Notes: generated by a model from the sequence alone, not told the origin. 46,301 bases of DNA from CAZEVI01 sp964515615 (GCA_964515615.1 CAZEVI010000002.1:1-46301); one strand, 5' to 3'. Counted from the stretch's first letter, positions 1-8,163 are shown. Numbers and translations: made by a program.

Positions 1-74
1 GGACAGCCGTCGCCGTAAAAAAGAATAATTTGATCTGCTGATTGGCTTTCCTCCGTTACCGTTTCGTTTATTGG
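1..74 (-). CDS. Thioredoxin-fold protein, N-terminal fragment cut by the window edge
   Basis: Read on the minus strand, the first 74 bases encode a stretch ending in ...QIILFYGDGCP at the window edge. A hydrophobic beta strand followed by FYGDGCP is typical of the start of a thioredoxin-like domain, where the next residues would be the second half of a CPxC redox motif. That second cysteine lies outside the window. No ATG or GTG precedes the domain in this frame; the frame runs up into the tandem REP-like repeats at 75-126, so the native start or signal peptide may have been disrupted or may use a non-standard codon. Role in thiol-disulfide exchange is inferred from the motif only. Confidence 0.45.
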
Positions 75-126
75 AATAATACAAATCGGGGACGCTCCCA
101 AATAATACAAATCGGGGACGCTCCCA
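75..126. repeat. Two tandem 26-bp REP-like units upstream of the RAYT gene
   Basis: Two identical 26-bp units lie head to tail (75-100 and 101-126). Each contains CGGGGACGCTCCCA, an imperfect palindrome. It is nearly the reverse complement of the GGGGAGCGTCCCC palindromes found at 851 and 923 on the other side of the transposase gene. The arrangement matches REP elements mobilised by RAYT-type transposases. Confidence 0.75.
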
Positions 127-175
127 ATACAAAGCTATATTTGCAATAAGAGCCGTTTTGTCATAGAATTTAGTT

Positions 176-692
176 ATGCCAAGACACCCAAGGTTTCTTC
201 CGCCTGATAACTATTATCACATTATGAATCGTGGCAATAATCACATGCCGATTTTTGCTTGTGTAGAAGATTATCAATTCTATTTAAATTTTTTTGCTTG
301 GCTTAAAATTGAGCATCCTTTTGAGCTCTATCATTATTGCTTAATGGCAACTCATATTCACTTGTTAGTTAAGATTAATAAAAACTCCGATTTTTCTAAT
401 TTTTCAAAACGATTAAATTTATGTTACTCCTCATATTTTAAAAGAAATTATGGTACGTTGGGGGCATTTTTAGCAGGGAAGATTCAAAAGTCAATTAATA
501 AGTGATGGCGCATATTTTATTCAGTGTGGCAAATACATCGAGTTAAACCCTGTTAATGCTGGAATAACGGAGTTGCCGGAAAAATATCCTTGGTCAAGTT
601 GTCGATATTACTCCATGGGTGAAGAAAACAGTCTTTTAACTGAAGATATTTTTTATCAAGATTTGGGCGTTGATTTAAATAAAGGGAAGTGA
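176..692 (+). pseudogene. REP-associated tyrosine transposase (RAYT, Y1_Tnp family), frameshifted
   Basis: The first 95 or so codons match RAYT / IS200-like Y1 transposases: start MPRHPRF, NRGNNH near residue 20, and the HUH metal-binding motif as HIHLLV. The frame then goes wrong in a run of five G (460-464). Removing one G gives G-H-F-stop-QGRFKSQLI and then GKYIELNPVNAG, YPWSSCRYY and a TGA at 690-692, the conserved C-terminal half of the family. In that restored frame a TAG at 471-473 sits where the family has Trp (FWQGRF). There are therefore two lesions, a +1 insertion and a TGG-to-TAG change. The C-terminal half, where I expect the nucleophilic tyrosine, would not be made. Flanking REP palindromes support the identification. 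The element is probably immobile unless helped in trans. Confidence 0.85.
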
Positions 693-850
693 AATTGTAA
701 GGATTTGATGATAGAGATGTATGTTGTCGAAGAAATAGATAAGGATGATGTTGGTCGTGCTTGGAAGTAAAGTATATTTACAATTCCAATAGGAAGGCAA
801 AATACCATGAAATAAACAAAAATAGTTCTTATCGCAAAAGATGTACTTAA

Positions 851-867
851 TTGGGGAGCGTCCCCAA
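851..867. repeat. REP palindrome copy 1, right of RAYT
   Basis: TTGGGGAGCGTCCCCAA is a near-perfect palindrome. It is inverted relative to the tandem units at 75-126, so the RAYT gene is bracketed by inverted REP-like sequences. Confidence 0.75.
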
Positions 868-963
868 CATCACCAACATCACAACCCAACATCACAACAC
901 CCAACATCACAACATCACATAATTGGGGAGCGTCCCCAACACCCAACATCACACCAACATCAC
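868..963. repeat. CAACATCAC minisatellite interrupted by a REP palindrome
   Basis: About a dozen imperfect copies of CAACATCAC / CCAACATCACAA fill this stretch. It is interrupted at 923-939 by a second exact copy of the 17-bp REP palindrome. The array lies just upstream of the infB promoter. Open frames across it on either strand are low-complexity translations of the repeat and are not credible genes. Confidence 0.8.
923..939. repeat. REP palindrome copy 2, right of RAYT
   Basis: Exact copy of the 17-bp palindrome at 851-867, 72 bp downstream, in the same orientation and embedded in the CAACATCAC array. Confidence 0.75.
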
Positions 964-978
964 GTCCCCCCAGCGTCA

Positions 979-1007
979 TTGTTTTTTTGCTCTGAGCGTG
1001 ATATAAT
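979..1007 (+). promoter_or_regulatory. infB promoter, predicted leaderless start
   Basis: TTGTTT (979-984), a 17-bp spacer, and a perfect TATAAT (1002-1007). A start site 6-8 nt after the -10 falls at about 1013-1015, immediately before the infB ATG at 1016. No SD precedes the ATG, so the mRNA is probably leaderless. Confidence 0.7.
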
Positions 1008-1015
1008 TAAAAGCG

Positions 1016-2875
1016 ATGGCATTTAAAAAACGAAAACTCTCAAAGAAAGAAACCAAAGCTGCGGCAAAATTGCCAGCTTTTGTTGAACGCGATACAACAG
1101 ATATTGCCGATACCACGCCAAAAGCCAAAAAGAAAACTTATCTTCCCGAGGTTGTTTCGGTTAAGGATTTTGCTGACATTTCCGGACTTCCGGTAACCGA
1201 AATCATTGGTCAACTTATAAAAAATGGTGTTCTGGCAAATATAAATGAGAACATTGATTTTGAAACCGCGCAAATAGTTGGCGATGATTTTGGATTAGAA
1301 GTTTTGCCAAAAGATGCTCAAACTGAGGAATTTTCTGAAAAGGCGCAAGTATCGGACTCCAAAACCCTGGAAACCCGACCGCCGGTAGTTTCGATAATGG
1401 GTCATGTTGATCACGGCAAAACTTCGCTTTTGGATAAAATCCGCGAAACTCACGTCGCCGCCGGCGAATCGGGTGGAATTACCCAGCATATTTCCGCTTA
1501 TGAAATTGACATTCCTGACTCTGAAGATAAATCAAAAAAAAGATCGATTACATTTATTGATACTCCCGGCCACTCAGCTTTTTCAGCCATGCGTTCTCAC
1601 GGTGCTTCAATTGCCGATATTGTTATATTAATAGTAGCCGCCGATGATGGTGTAATGCCTCAGACAAAAGAAGTTATTGAGCAATCCAAGTTACAGAATG
1701 TACCGATTATTGTCGCAATTAACAAAACAGATTTGCCAAATGCCGATGTGATGAAAATTCGCCAACAACTTTCTGAATATGAGTTGATCGGCGAAGATTG
1801 GGGTGGAAAAACCACTATTATTGAAATTTCCGCCAAAACCGGCATTGGTGTTGATCAACTTTTGGAGATGATTCTTTTACAAGCCGATTTGATGGATTTA
1901 AAAGCCGACCCAAGAGTTCCAGCAACCGGAATTGTAATTGAATCGCACATTCATAAAGGAGCTGGTGCTTTGGCTGTAATTTTGATTGAAAACGGAAGTT
2001 TAAAAATTGGTGATTCGGTGGCTATTGGTCCGGTATACGGCAAAGTCCGAATTTTAGAAAACTGGATGGGGCAATCAATATCCGTTGCCGGTCCAAGCAC
2101 GCCGGTTCGAGTTGCCGGTTTGAAATCTCTGCCGAATTTTGCCGAGCGGTTGGTGGCGTTCGAGTCGGAGAAAGAAGCAAAAACTGCTGCAAAGAATTTT
2201 TCCGAAAGAAATATTACGCGTCGCTATATTGCAAAATCGGTCAGCAAGGGCGATTCCGATATTGTCGAATTAAATTTAATAGTAAAATCTGATGTCGCTG
2301 GATCGCTGGAAGCGATCAAAAAAACACTTTCCGAAATTTCCAATCCCGGGCTTAAAATAAAAATTATTTCAGAAGGTGTTGGTCCGGTCTCTGAGTCCGA
2401 TGCCGCCATGGCAGCTGCAACCGGTGCCCTAATTTTAGCTTTTAGAATTGCAATTTCGCTACCGGCAAAGAAAATTATCGACAAAGAAAAAATTCAAGCA
2501 ATTGAATATCAAGTAATTTATGAACTGGTTGACGATGTCAAACGAATTTTGGAAAAGATGTTGCCACCGATTATTAAAGAAAATGAAATCGGAAAGGGCA
2601 AAATTCTGGTTGAGTTTCGCAATAATAAAAAAGGCGTGGTAATTGGTTTTCGTGTCGATGAAGGAGAATTTCGAGTCGGTGAAATGGTCAAGGTTATTTC
2701 AAATAGCGAAGAAATTTGGCGCGGAAAGATTAACTCTCTTCGTCGAGAAAAGGATCAGGTTTCTTCAATCTCCTCTGGCACAGAAGCCGGAATCGGTTTG
2801 GATGCCGGCGCAAAATATTCAGTTGGCGATAAAATAGTTGCCTTTAGCATTGAAGAAATTCCGCAAAAATTATAA
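1016..2875 (+). CDS. infB: Translation initiation factor IF-2
   Basis: GTPase that brings fMet-tRNA to the 30S subunit and promotes subunit joining. At 619 aa it is short beside E. coli (890) and B. subtilis (716); the long N-terminal extension is reduced to a Lys-rich tail and one IF2_N-type domain (about residues 44-100). The G domain begins at GHVDHGKT (129-136), followed by DTPGHSAF (G3) and NKTD (G4), then the beta-barrel domain II, domain III and the C-terminal tRNA-binding domain. The ATG at 1016 was chosen because it follows the only good -10 by 8 nt and no SD is present. It stands alone, without the nusA and rbfA neighbours common elsewhere; rbfA is at 44666. Confidence 0.97.
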   Translation: MAFKKRKLSKKETKAAAKLPAFVERDTTDIADTTPKAKKKTYLPEVVSVKDFADISGLPVTEIIGQLIKNGVLANINENIDFETAQIVGDDFGLEVLPKDAQTEEFSEKAQVSDSKTLETRPPVVSIMGHVDHGKTSLLDKIRETHVAAGESGGITQHISAYEIDIPDSEDKSKKRSITFIDTPGHSAFSAMRSHGASIADIVILIVAADDGVMPQTKEVIEQSKLQNVPIIVAINKTDLPNADVMKIRQQLSEYELIGEDWGGKTTIIEISAKTGIGVDQLLEMILLQADLMDLKADPRVPATGIVIESHIHKGAGALAVILIENGSLKIGDSVAIGPVYGKVRILENWMGQSISVAGPSTPVRVAGLKSLPNFAERLVAFESEKEAKTAAKNFSERNITRRYIAKSVSKGDSDIVELNLIVKSDVAGSLEAIKKTLSEISNPGLKIKIISEGVGPVSESDAAMAAATGALILAFRIAISLPAKKIIDKEKIQAIEYQVIYELVDDVKRILEKMLPPIIKENEIGKGKILVEFRNNKKGVVIGFRVDEGEFRVGEMVKVISNSEEIWRGKINSLRREKDQVSSISSGTEAGIGLDAGAKYSVGDKIVAFSIEEIPQKL

Positions 2876-3006
2876 AAATATTTTTTTGGTTAGAACAATT
2901 GAAGTAGAAATCATTTACCGTAAACGAAAAATCATTGCAAAACACGTTTAAATGAAAAATTTATCAATCAAAAATTTATAACAAAGCAAATTATTGTTAA
3001 AATTAT

Positions 3007-3015
3007 TGTTATAAT
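3007..3015 (+). promoter_or_regulatory. Extended -10 promoter of cdaA-cdaR
   Basis: TGTTATAAT is a perfect extended -10 (TGn plus TATAAT at 3010-3015). No good -35 lies 16-18 bp upstream. The expected start near 3022 gives a leader of about 20 nt carrying the SD AAAGGAGAGG. Confidence 0.55.
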
Positions 3016-3041
3016 GGTTATAGCTAAAAGGAGAGGGGAAT

Positions 3042-3914
3042 TTGTTAGTGATTGCATCACAACTTACGTCCGTCTGGGGTAAAATTGTTTATTTCCTTTT
3101 AGGGTTGCGAGTCAATTTTGCGCCGACTGTTTTTATCGACATTGCAATTGTCGCTTTTTTGTTTTATTGGATTTATCTGTTTTTGCGCGAAACTCGGGCT
3201 TTGCGAATTCTATATGGTTTTCTAATTCTAGTTTTGGCAATGTTAATTGCTAAAATATTCAATCTGATATTACTTAATTTTTTATTACGCTATTTAACAA
3301 CAGCATTAATTGTTGCAATTCCAATAGTTTTTCAGCCGGAATTGCGACAGGTTTTGGAAAAGATTGGTCGGCCACGGTTCTGGACTGACATTCAATTAAC
3401 TCGCGACAATTTCTCTAATTTGCTTAATGAAATTGTACTGGCCACCGAGCAATTTTCAAAACAAAAAGTCGGCGCTTTAATTATTATCCAACGATCTACC
3501 GGACTTCGAGAATATATCGAAAATGGTATTCGAATTGATGCAAAAGTTTCTGCCGGACTTTTAAATTCCATTTTCTTTCCAAAATCTCCGCTTCACGATG
3601 GCGCCGTAATTATAATCGGCCGGCGAATTTTGTCAGCTTCGTCAATATTGCCAGTTGCCGAAATTGATGCCGGCAGAAATTTGGGAACTCGGCATCGAGC
3701 GGCAATTGGCGTGACTCAAGTTTCCGATGCGGTTGCTGTTGTCGTATCCGAAGAAACCGGCTCAATATCCATTGCCGTTAGCGGCGAATTGGAGCGAAGA
3801 ATTACCTCTGACCGATTACGAAGCCGATTGTATCGGCTACTGCGAAAAAATGTTAAACCCCCATCAAGAAAATTATTTTTCTGGCCGCTTAAGAAAAAAG
3901 AGGAAGATAAATGA
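3042..3914 (+). CDS. cdaA: Diadenylate cyclase, CdaA type (membrane-bound DAC domain)
   Basis: Makes the second messenger c-di-AMP from two ATP. The 290-aa protein has three N-terminal membrane helices (about 30-48, 55-78 and 82-97), then the DAC (DisA_N) domain. Its two signature motifs are intact: DGA in LHDGAVII (186-188) and RHR in GTRHRAA (217-219). The start is TTG at 3042, supported by AAAGGAGAGG 5-14 nt upstream; there is no nearby ATG in frame. It overlaps the next gene, cdaR, by 4 nt, the arrangement known from Firmicutes, where CdaR modulates CdaA. c-di-AMP generally controls potassium and osmolyte balance and the cell wall; no target riboswitch or receptor gene is visible here. 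Confidence 0.93.
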   Translation: MLVIASQLTSVWGKIVYFLLGLRVNFAPTVFIDIAIVAFLFYWIYLFLRETRALRILYGFLILVLAMLIAKIFNLILLNFLLRYLTTALIVAIPIVFQPELRQVLEKIGRPRFWTDIQLTRDNFSNLLNEIVLATEQFSKQKVGALIIIQRSTGLREYIENGIRIDAKVSAGLLNSIFFPKSPLHDGAVIIIGRRILSASSILPVAEIDAGRNLGTRHRAAIGVTQVSDAVAVVVSEETGSISIAVSGELERRITSDRLRSRLYRLLRKNVKPPSRKLFFWPLKKKEEDK

Positions 3915-5116
3915 AATTTTTGAAATTCATCACCAATAACTGGCCGATAAAATTATTGGCAGTTTTCGCTGCACTAGGATTATGGGCTTATGCCGCTTCG
4001 GTCAAAATTTCCGTTGCCACATTTCCAAATGATATTCCAATAAAAGCGCTAAATCTAACGCCCGGTTTTGTGGCGATTTTCGATCAAGATACGGTAAAAA
4101 TCAGCATTTCAGCCGCGTCGGACACATGGAATCAACTATCAACTGATTCATTTTCCGCATACATAGATTTAAACGGTTATTCTGTCGGAACCTACCAAAT
4201 ACCGATCAACATCACCACTTCTGTATCCGGTGTTTTAATTATCTCTCGTGATCCGTTAAATGCGACGGTTACAATTGAGCCATCAATTTCCAAAGATGTT
4301 TCAGTAGTTGCTAAAATTTCCGGTGAAGCGGCAGAAAATATGATTGTCAGCAACGCCGTGTTTGATCCACAAACCGTTCGAGTAACCGGTCCGAAATCAG
4401 CAATTGATAGTTTAAGCCAAGCGACAGCAGAAATAATTTTATCCGGTGAAAGTAGTGATTTTAGTAATTCGGTTACCGTTTCTGCCTTAAACCAATCCGG
4501 CGGCGAGATACAAAATGTATATTTCGCTCCAATGAAGGTGATGGCCGAGGTAAAAATTGTTTCAGCCGGAAATGTTAAAAATCTTGGCATTTCAGTTGAC
4601 ACAAAGGGGTCTCCGGCCGATGGATTTTACATTTCCTCAATCTCAACAAATCCGGCGACAATTTCGGTTGTTGGCGCAGCTAATTCTGTTCGGAATTTAA
4701 ACACAATATCAACAGTTCCAATTGATATTACTAATTTGAGTCAAACCCTTTCTGGAACTTATGCTCTGATTTTTCCGCTTGGCGTTCAATCAAATGGCAC
4801 TAATAAAGTATCTGTAACTATCACCGTCAGTAATCAGACCATAAATCGAACACTTTCAATTCCGATAAAAACCCCAAATATTCCGAGTGGTTTGTCCGTC
4901 TCTTCAATTACACCGCCAACTGTTCTGACCACTGTTTCCGGCCCGATCAATACCATTAACAGTATCGGCATCAGCGATATTTCACTATCGATTGATCTTT
5001 CGACGGCTGTTTCCGGCAATCATGATCATAAAATTTCTTCCGACGATTTTACTCTGTCGGATAACATTAAATTAATCAATTTTACCCCATCTACTGTTAC
5101 TATTTCGTTAAAGTGA
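3911..5116 (+). CDS. cdaR: YbbR-domain protein, CdaR-like regulator of CdaA
   Basis: A 401-aa protein with one N-terminal membrane helix (about residues 12-31, PIKLLAVFAALGLWAYA), followed by a long beta-rich extracytoplasmic part. Segments such as PNDIPIKALNL, PQTVRVTGPKSAID and PATISVVGAANSVRNL recur at about 90-residue spacing, which fits three to four YbbR repeats. YbbR proteins paired with CdaA tune cyclase activity from outside the membrane; this role is inherited from the family. Translation is probably coupled to cdaA through the ATGA overlap, and GAGG lies 9-12 nt upstream of the ATG. It ends in TGA. Confidence 0.85.
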   Translation: MKFLKFITNNWPIKLLAVFAALGLWAYAASVKISVATFPNDIPIKALNLTPGFVAIFDQDTVKISISAASDTWNQLSTDSFSAYIDLNGYSVGTYQIPINITTSVSGVLIISRDPLNATVTIEPSISKDVSVVAKISGEAAENMIVSNAVFDPQTVRVTGPKSAIDSLSQATAEIILSGESSDFSNSVTVSALNQSGGEIQNVYFAPMKVMAEVKIVSAGNVKNLGISVDTKGSPADGFYISSISTNPATISVVGAANSVRNLNTISTVPIDITNLSQTLSGTYALIFPLGVQSNGTNKVSVTITVSNQTINRTLSIPIKTPNIPSGLSVSSITPPTVLTTVSGPINTINSIGISDISLSIDLSTAVSGNHDHKISSDDFTLSDNIKLINFTPSTVTISLK

Positions 5117-5150
5117 ACCAAATAAATTTCATTCAAAACTAAAAAAGTCC

Positions 5151-5179
5151 TTGACAAGTTTTTATATGGTTGATAAACT
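5151..5179 (+). promoter_or_regulatory. Promoter of the LysM-CHAP gene
   Basis: Perfect TTGACA (5151-5156), 17-bp spacer, and TAAACT (5174-5179) extended by TG at 5171. The predicted leader to the TTG start at 5272 is about 85 nt. Confidence 0.75.
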
Positions 5180-5271
5180 CACTGTTGTCTATAAAATCGT
5201 CAAATAAATTTTAGCTTCTCTTAATTAACTTAATTTATATTTGGCGAAGGTCAAGGAGGACCATTATAGCC

Positions 5272-6402
5272 TTGTTTTCGAACGATGAACCTCCGCTTAC
5301 AACGGAGAAATCCAAAATAAAAAAAACGGGGAAAAACTCTCTGCAAGCCAAGCTAACAAAACTTGCAAAGACAGCAAAAATTAAAAACCATTTTAAACTT
5401 TTCAATCAATTCTTAGCTTTCTGGTCACTTGGCATAAATTATGCAATGCTGGCCAAGGTTGCTGTAAATGCAACAAACAGAATTAAATCAGCCAAGAATT
5501 TTATAGTTGAGCAACGATTAGTGCCACATTTTCTAATTGTCGCATTTGGGTTGCTTGTTGCGCTGTGTAACGTTTTGGTTGCTCGCGGTGCCAATAATTT
5601 ATATGACCTAATTCCGGCTGATCCCTCGAGCCAAATTGCCATTGCTACCTCAATTTCAAAATATACACCATTAATTTCGAATGGCTCAGTCGCTGTCGAA
5701 CAAGCAGTGTCTAAGACGGCCGACCCAAATAGCGGAGTTTTTATCGCCACAGCTAAACTGACCTCAACTGAAGTTACCACCCCAGATCCGAAGCCGGCGA
5801 CCCAAGAATCAGCCGGCCCGCGCGAAAAAAATATCTATTATACTGTTCAAGGTGGAGATACTCTCTCCGGTTTGAGTATGCGTTTTAACGTTAAAATTAG
5901 CTCGCTGCAATTTGCCAATAATTTGTCAAATATCGATATGATTCGCCCGGGTGATAACTTGAAAATTCCGCCGGATGGATGGGAACCGAGCGCATCACAG
6001 GTTGCCGCTGCTAATGCCAAAAAGAAAACTAGTACCTTGACTGGCACAAGTAAAAGTTCAAACGGAATTGTTGTCAATTTAAAATCCGGTAGTAAATCAA
6101 ATGGTTATCCGTATGGATATTGTACTTATTATGTCGCTGCTCGTAGGGCAGTCCCGACAAGTTGGGGAAATGCCGGTCAATGGCTTTACAGCGCTCAACG
6201 CGCGGGATACGCAACCGGACGAGCACCAGTTTCCGGCGCAATTATGGTCACTCGTGAATCATGGTGGGGGCATGTTGCCTTTGTCGAATCGGTTTCCGGC
6301 GGTTCGTTTACAGTTTCCGAGATGAATTATGCAGGTTGGGGTGTTGTTTCACACAGAACTATATCAGTCGGGAGTGGTGTTATTAAAGGATTTATATATT
6401 AA
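5272..6402 (+). CDS. Membrane-anchored LysM-CHAP peptidoglycan hydrolase
   Basis: A 376-aa envelope protein. Residues 1-80 are basic and probably cytoplasmic, a membrane helix spans about 86-105, and a Ser/Thr/Pro-rich linker leads to one LysM domain (about 189-236, YTVQGGDTLSGL to PGDNLKIPP) that binds peptidoglycan. The C-terminal CHAP domain (about 270-376) shows the catalytic set: C284 in GYCTYYVA, H334 in WGHVAFVE and E350/N352 in EMNY. CHAP enzymes cleave peptidoglycan as amidases or endopeptidases. The start is TTG at 5272 with AAGGAGGA (5253-5260) upstream. Likely roles are cell separation, wall turnover or attack on a neighbouring cell; the sequence does not decide. Confidence 0.88.
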   Translation: MFSNDEPPLTTEKSKIKKTGKNSLQAKLTKLAKTAKIKNHFKLFNQFLAFWSLGINYAMLAKVAVNATNRIKSAKNFIVEQRLVPHFLIVAFGLLVALCNVLVARGANNLYDLIPADPSSQIAIATSISKYTPLISNGSVAVEQAVSKTADPNSGVFIATAKLTSTEVTTPDPKPATQESAGPREKNIYYTVQGGDTLSGLSMRFNVKISSLQFANNLSNIDMIRPGDNLKIPPDGWEPSASQVAAANAKKKTSTLTGTSKSSNGIVVNLKSGSKSNGYPYGYCTYYVAARRAVPTSWGNAGQWLYSAQRAGYATGRAPVSGAIMVTRESWWGHVAFVESVSGGSFTVSEMNYAGWGVVSHRTISVGSGVIKGFIY

Positions 6403-6475
6403 ATTTTGCAATCGTGATATGCACTTGATTCAAGCAGAAAATCCCTGCAATACTTTTTTATATTAAAAAAATATT

Positions 6476-6513
6476 TTGACCGATTTGTTAGCATGTGCGC
6501 AAAAATCGGTCAA
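6476..6513. repeat. 11-bp perfect inverted repeat
   Basis: TTGACCGATTT (6476-6486) and AAATCGGTCAA (6503-6513) are exact inverse complements separated by 16 bp. The RNA would form a hairpin, but no T-run follows, so it is a poor terminator. It lies between the convergent CHAP gene and the minus-strand gene at 6650. It could instead be an operator-like site or a repeat remnant. Confidence 0.5.
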
Positions 6514-6595
6514 ATTAATATTAGGAAATAATAAAGTTCAGAAAATCGTATTGGGAAGAGAACCGTCCCCATATTTACATATTTACTTTTTTGTT

Positions 6596-6617
6596 TTAAA
6601 AAACCGCCAAATCGGCG
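6596..6617 (-). terminator. Intrinsic terminator of the minus-strand gene at 6650
   Basis: On the minus strand, CCGCC-GATTT-GGCGG forms a GC-rich hairpin followed by TTTTTT. It begins 33 nt past the stop codon of the gene at 6650-7060. Confidence 0.85.
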
Positions 6618-6649
6618 GATTGGTGTGAAAGTAATTCAGTTTGAGAACT

Positions 6650-7060
6650 TTAGTGAGAATCATCGTTTATGGCAATCGATGCTTTTGCTGCCTGTGTCGC
6701 TAGATTTTGGGCTGCTATTTTTTCGTTTGATGTGCGATTTAAAATATAATCGACAACCCGTTGGTGATGACCCCAGATTGCCAGTTCGATTTTTGCATCA
6801 AACTTACAGGGACAAGCAAAAACAATCTGTTGTTGGGAGAAAGTAAACCAAGGGATTGAATATTGATGAATTACATACTTGTCCGGATGCAAATTGATTT
6901 TTTGTTTGAGTTCTTCGAAATATTCAGATATTTTCGAAATGTGTATTCTTTTACATGCTGTACATACAATCAATCCCACTGGATCCTCAGACATTGCTTC
7001 GAAAAATTCCGGAGTGACTTTGTCGCCTTCTCCGGCGAAAACTGGAAATTTCTGGTTCAT
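6650..7060 (-). CDS. Hypothetical protein with paired cysteines
   Basis: I do not recognise the family. The 136-aa product has CTAC (33-36) and a later CPC, spaced like a small metal-binding site, and an Ala-rich helical C-terminus. The start ATG at 7060 is preferred over the longer frame because AAAGGAG lies 8 nt upstream and the promoter at 7098-7126 would start the mRNA inside the longer frame. It is a complete unit with its own promoter and terminator, opposite in direction to the flanking CHAP and obg genes. The strong expression signals suggest a functional protein. Confidence 0.7.
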   Translation of the reverse strand: MNQKFPVFAGEGDKVTPEFFEAMSEDPVGLIVCTACKRIHISKISEYFEELKQKINLHPDKYVIHQYSIPWFTFSQQQIVFACPCKFDAKIELAIWGHHQRVVDYILNRTSNEKIAAQNLATQAAKASIAINDDSH

Positions 7061-7097
7061 GCTATCAACTCCTTTGACACGGTTTAACAACGATGCA

Positions 7098-7126
7098 AAT
7101 ATAGCAGTATTAAATACAGTTGTCAA
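7098..7126 (-). promoter_or_regulatory. Promoter of the minus-strand gene at 6650
   Basis: On the minus strand: TTGACA (7126-7121), 17-bp spacer ending in TGC, and TATATT (7103-7098). It is close to consensus with an extended -10. The predicted leader is about 30 nt and contains the SD. Confidence 0.8.
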
Positions 7127-7157
7127 AATAAAGATATTTATATTTTTTAGTAAATAC

Positions 7158-7186
7158 TTTTCAAACTGTCAATTTCATGATTTAAT
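7158..7186 (+). promoter_or_regulatory. Probable obg promoter, predicted leaderless start
   Basis: TTTTCA (7158-7163), 17-bp spacer, and TTTAAT (7181-7186) extended by TG at 7178. The expected start site (about 7193) is at or next to the obg ATG at 7195, and no SD is present. It is weaker than the other promoters listed here. Confidence 0.5.
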
Positions 7187-7194
7187 ACAAGTTA

Positions 7195-8163
7195 ATGACG
7201 GATGAGGTAATAATTCGAGTTAAAGCAGGAAAAGGCGGCGACGGAGCCGTTTCTTTTCTGCGCCAAAAATATCGACCAAAAGGCGGACCGGATGGTGGCG
7301 ACGGCGGTAATGGCGGTAGTATTATTTTCGTTGTAGACAATAATGTGAACACTCTAACTTTTTTTGATAGCCGCAAGTCTTTTAAGGCTGAGGATGGCGA
7401 AAATGGTACAGGCAAAAATATGCATGGCAAAGAAGCAGCGGATTTAACCCTTCTAGTCCCACAAGGCACAACTATTTCCGAAGATGGAAAAATAATTATT
7501 GACATGACAAAAGTCGGTCAATCTTTTGTGGCAATACGCGGTGGTAACGGTGGTTGGGGAAATCAGCATTTTGCCTCATCGATCAAACAAAAACCGCAGT
7601 GGTCAAAACTTGGGCTTCCGGGTGAAGAAAAAGAACTAAAGTTGGAGTTAAAATTGATCGCCGATGTCGGAATTGTCGGCTTGCCAAACGCCGGAAAATC
7701 AACACTTTTGTCGGTAATTTCCAATGCTCGGCCAAAAATTGCTGAATATCCGTTTACCACATTAGAGCCGAATTTGGGCGTCGTAAAAATATTTGATAAG
7801 GAATTCATCTTTGCCGACATTCCCGGGCTGATTTCCGGCGCGTCAGTTGGTCGAGGATTGGGAGATAAATTTCTAAAACACATTGAAAGAACAAAAGAGC
7901 TTCTGCTTATCATTTCGGCTGAGTCCGATGATCCGCTAGGGGATTATCGTGTTTTGCTGAAAGAGCTAAATGATTACTCGAAAATCTTAGCAAAAAAAAG
8001 AATCGTGGTGGCGATTTCAAAAGCTGAGATTATTGATGAGAAAAAAAAGAAAATTATCAGAAAGAATTTCAAGAAGGTTAAAATTACTCCAATATTTTTT
8101 TCGGCAGCAACCAATACAAATATTGACGGGTTACTGGAAGTTCTTTTTAAGCTACTCCAATAA
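7195..8163 (+). CDS. obg: Obg/CgtA GTPase
   Basis: GTPase acting in late 50S assembly and stress responses. The 322-aa protein has the glycine-rich Obg fold first (about residues 1-157, with KGGPDGGDGGNGG), then the G domain: G1 GLPNAGKS (162-169), DIPG (G3), and a G4 reading ISKAE instead of NKxD. It stops soon after the G domain, so the C-terminal OCT domain of many Obg proteins is absent. The start at 7195 (MTDEVIIRVKAGKGG) fits the family N-terminus. It is read divergently from the minus-strand gene at 6650-7060. Confidence 0.95.
   Translation: MTDEVIIRVKAGKGGDGAVSFLRQKYRPKGGPDGGDGGNGGSIIFVVDNNVNTLTFFDSRKSFKAEDGENGTGKNMHGKEAADLTLLVPQGTTISEDGKIIIDMTKVGQSFVAIRGGNGGWGNQHFASSIKQKPQWSKLGLPGEEKELKLELKLIADVGIVGLPNAGKSTLLSVISNARPKIAEYPFTTLEPNLGVVKIFDKEFIFADIPGLISGASVGRGLGDKFLKHIERTKELLLIISAESDDPLGDYRVLLKELNDYSKILAKKRIVVAISKAEIIDEKKKKIIRKNFKKVKITPIFFSAATNTNIDGLLEVLFKLLQ

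Noticed and set aside
868..963. Possible CRISPR array
   Set aside because: Units are short, imperfect and contiguous, without regular 30-40 bp spacers, and there are no cas genes.
656..979. Minus-strand 107-aa frame across the REP and CAACATCAC region
   Set aside because: Low-complexity translation of the repeats (VMLGVVMLGCDVGD) with no family resemblance; it overlaps the RAYT 3' end.
841..1026. Plus-strand 61-aa frame rich in His, Gln and Pro
   Set aside because: Direct translation of the minisatellite, running through the infB promoter; no SD.
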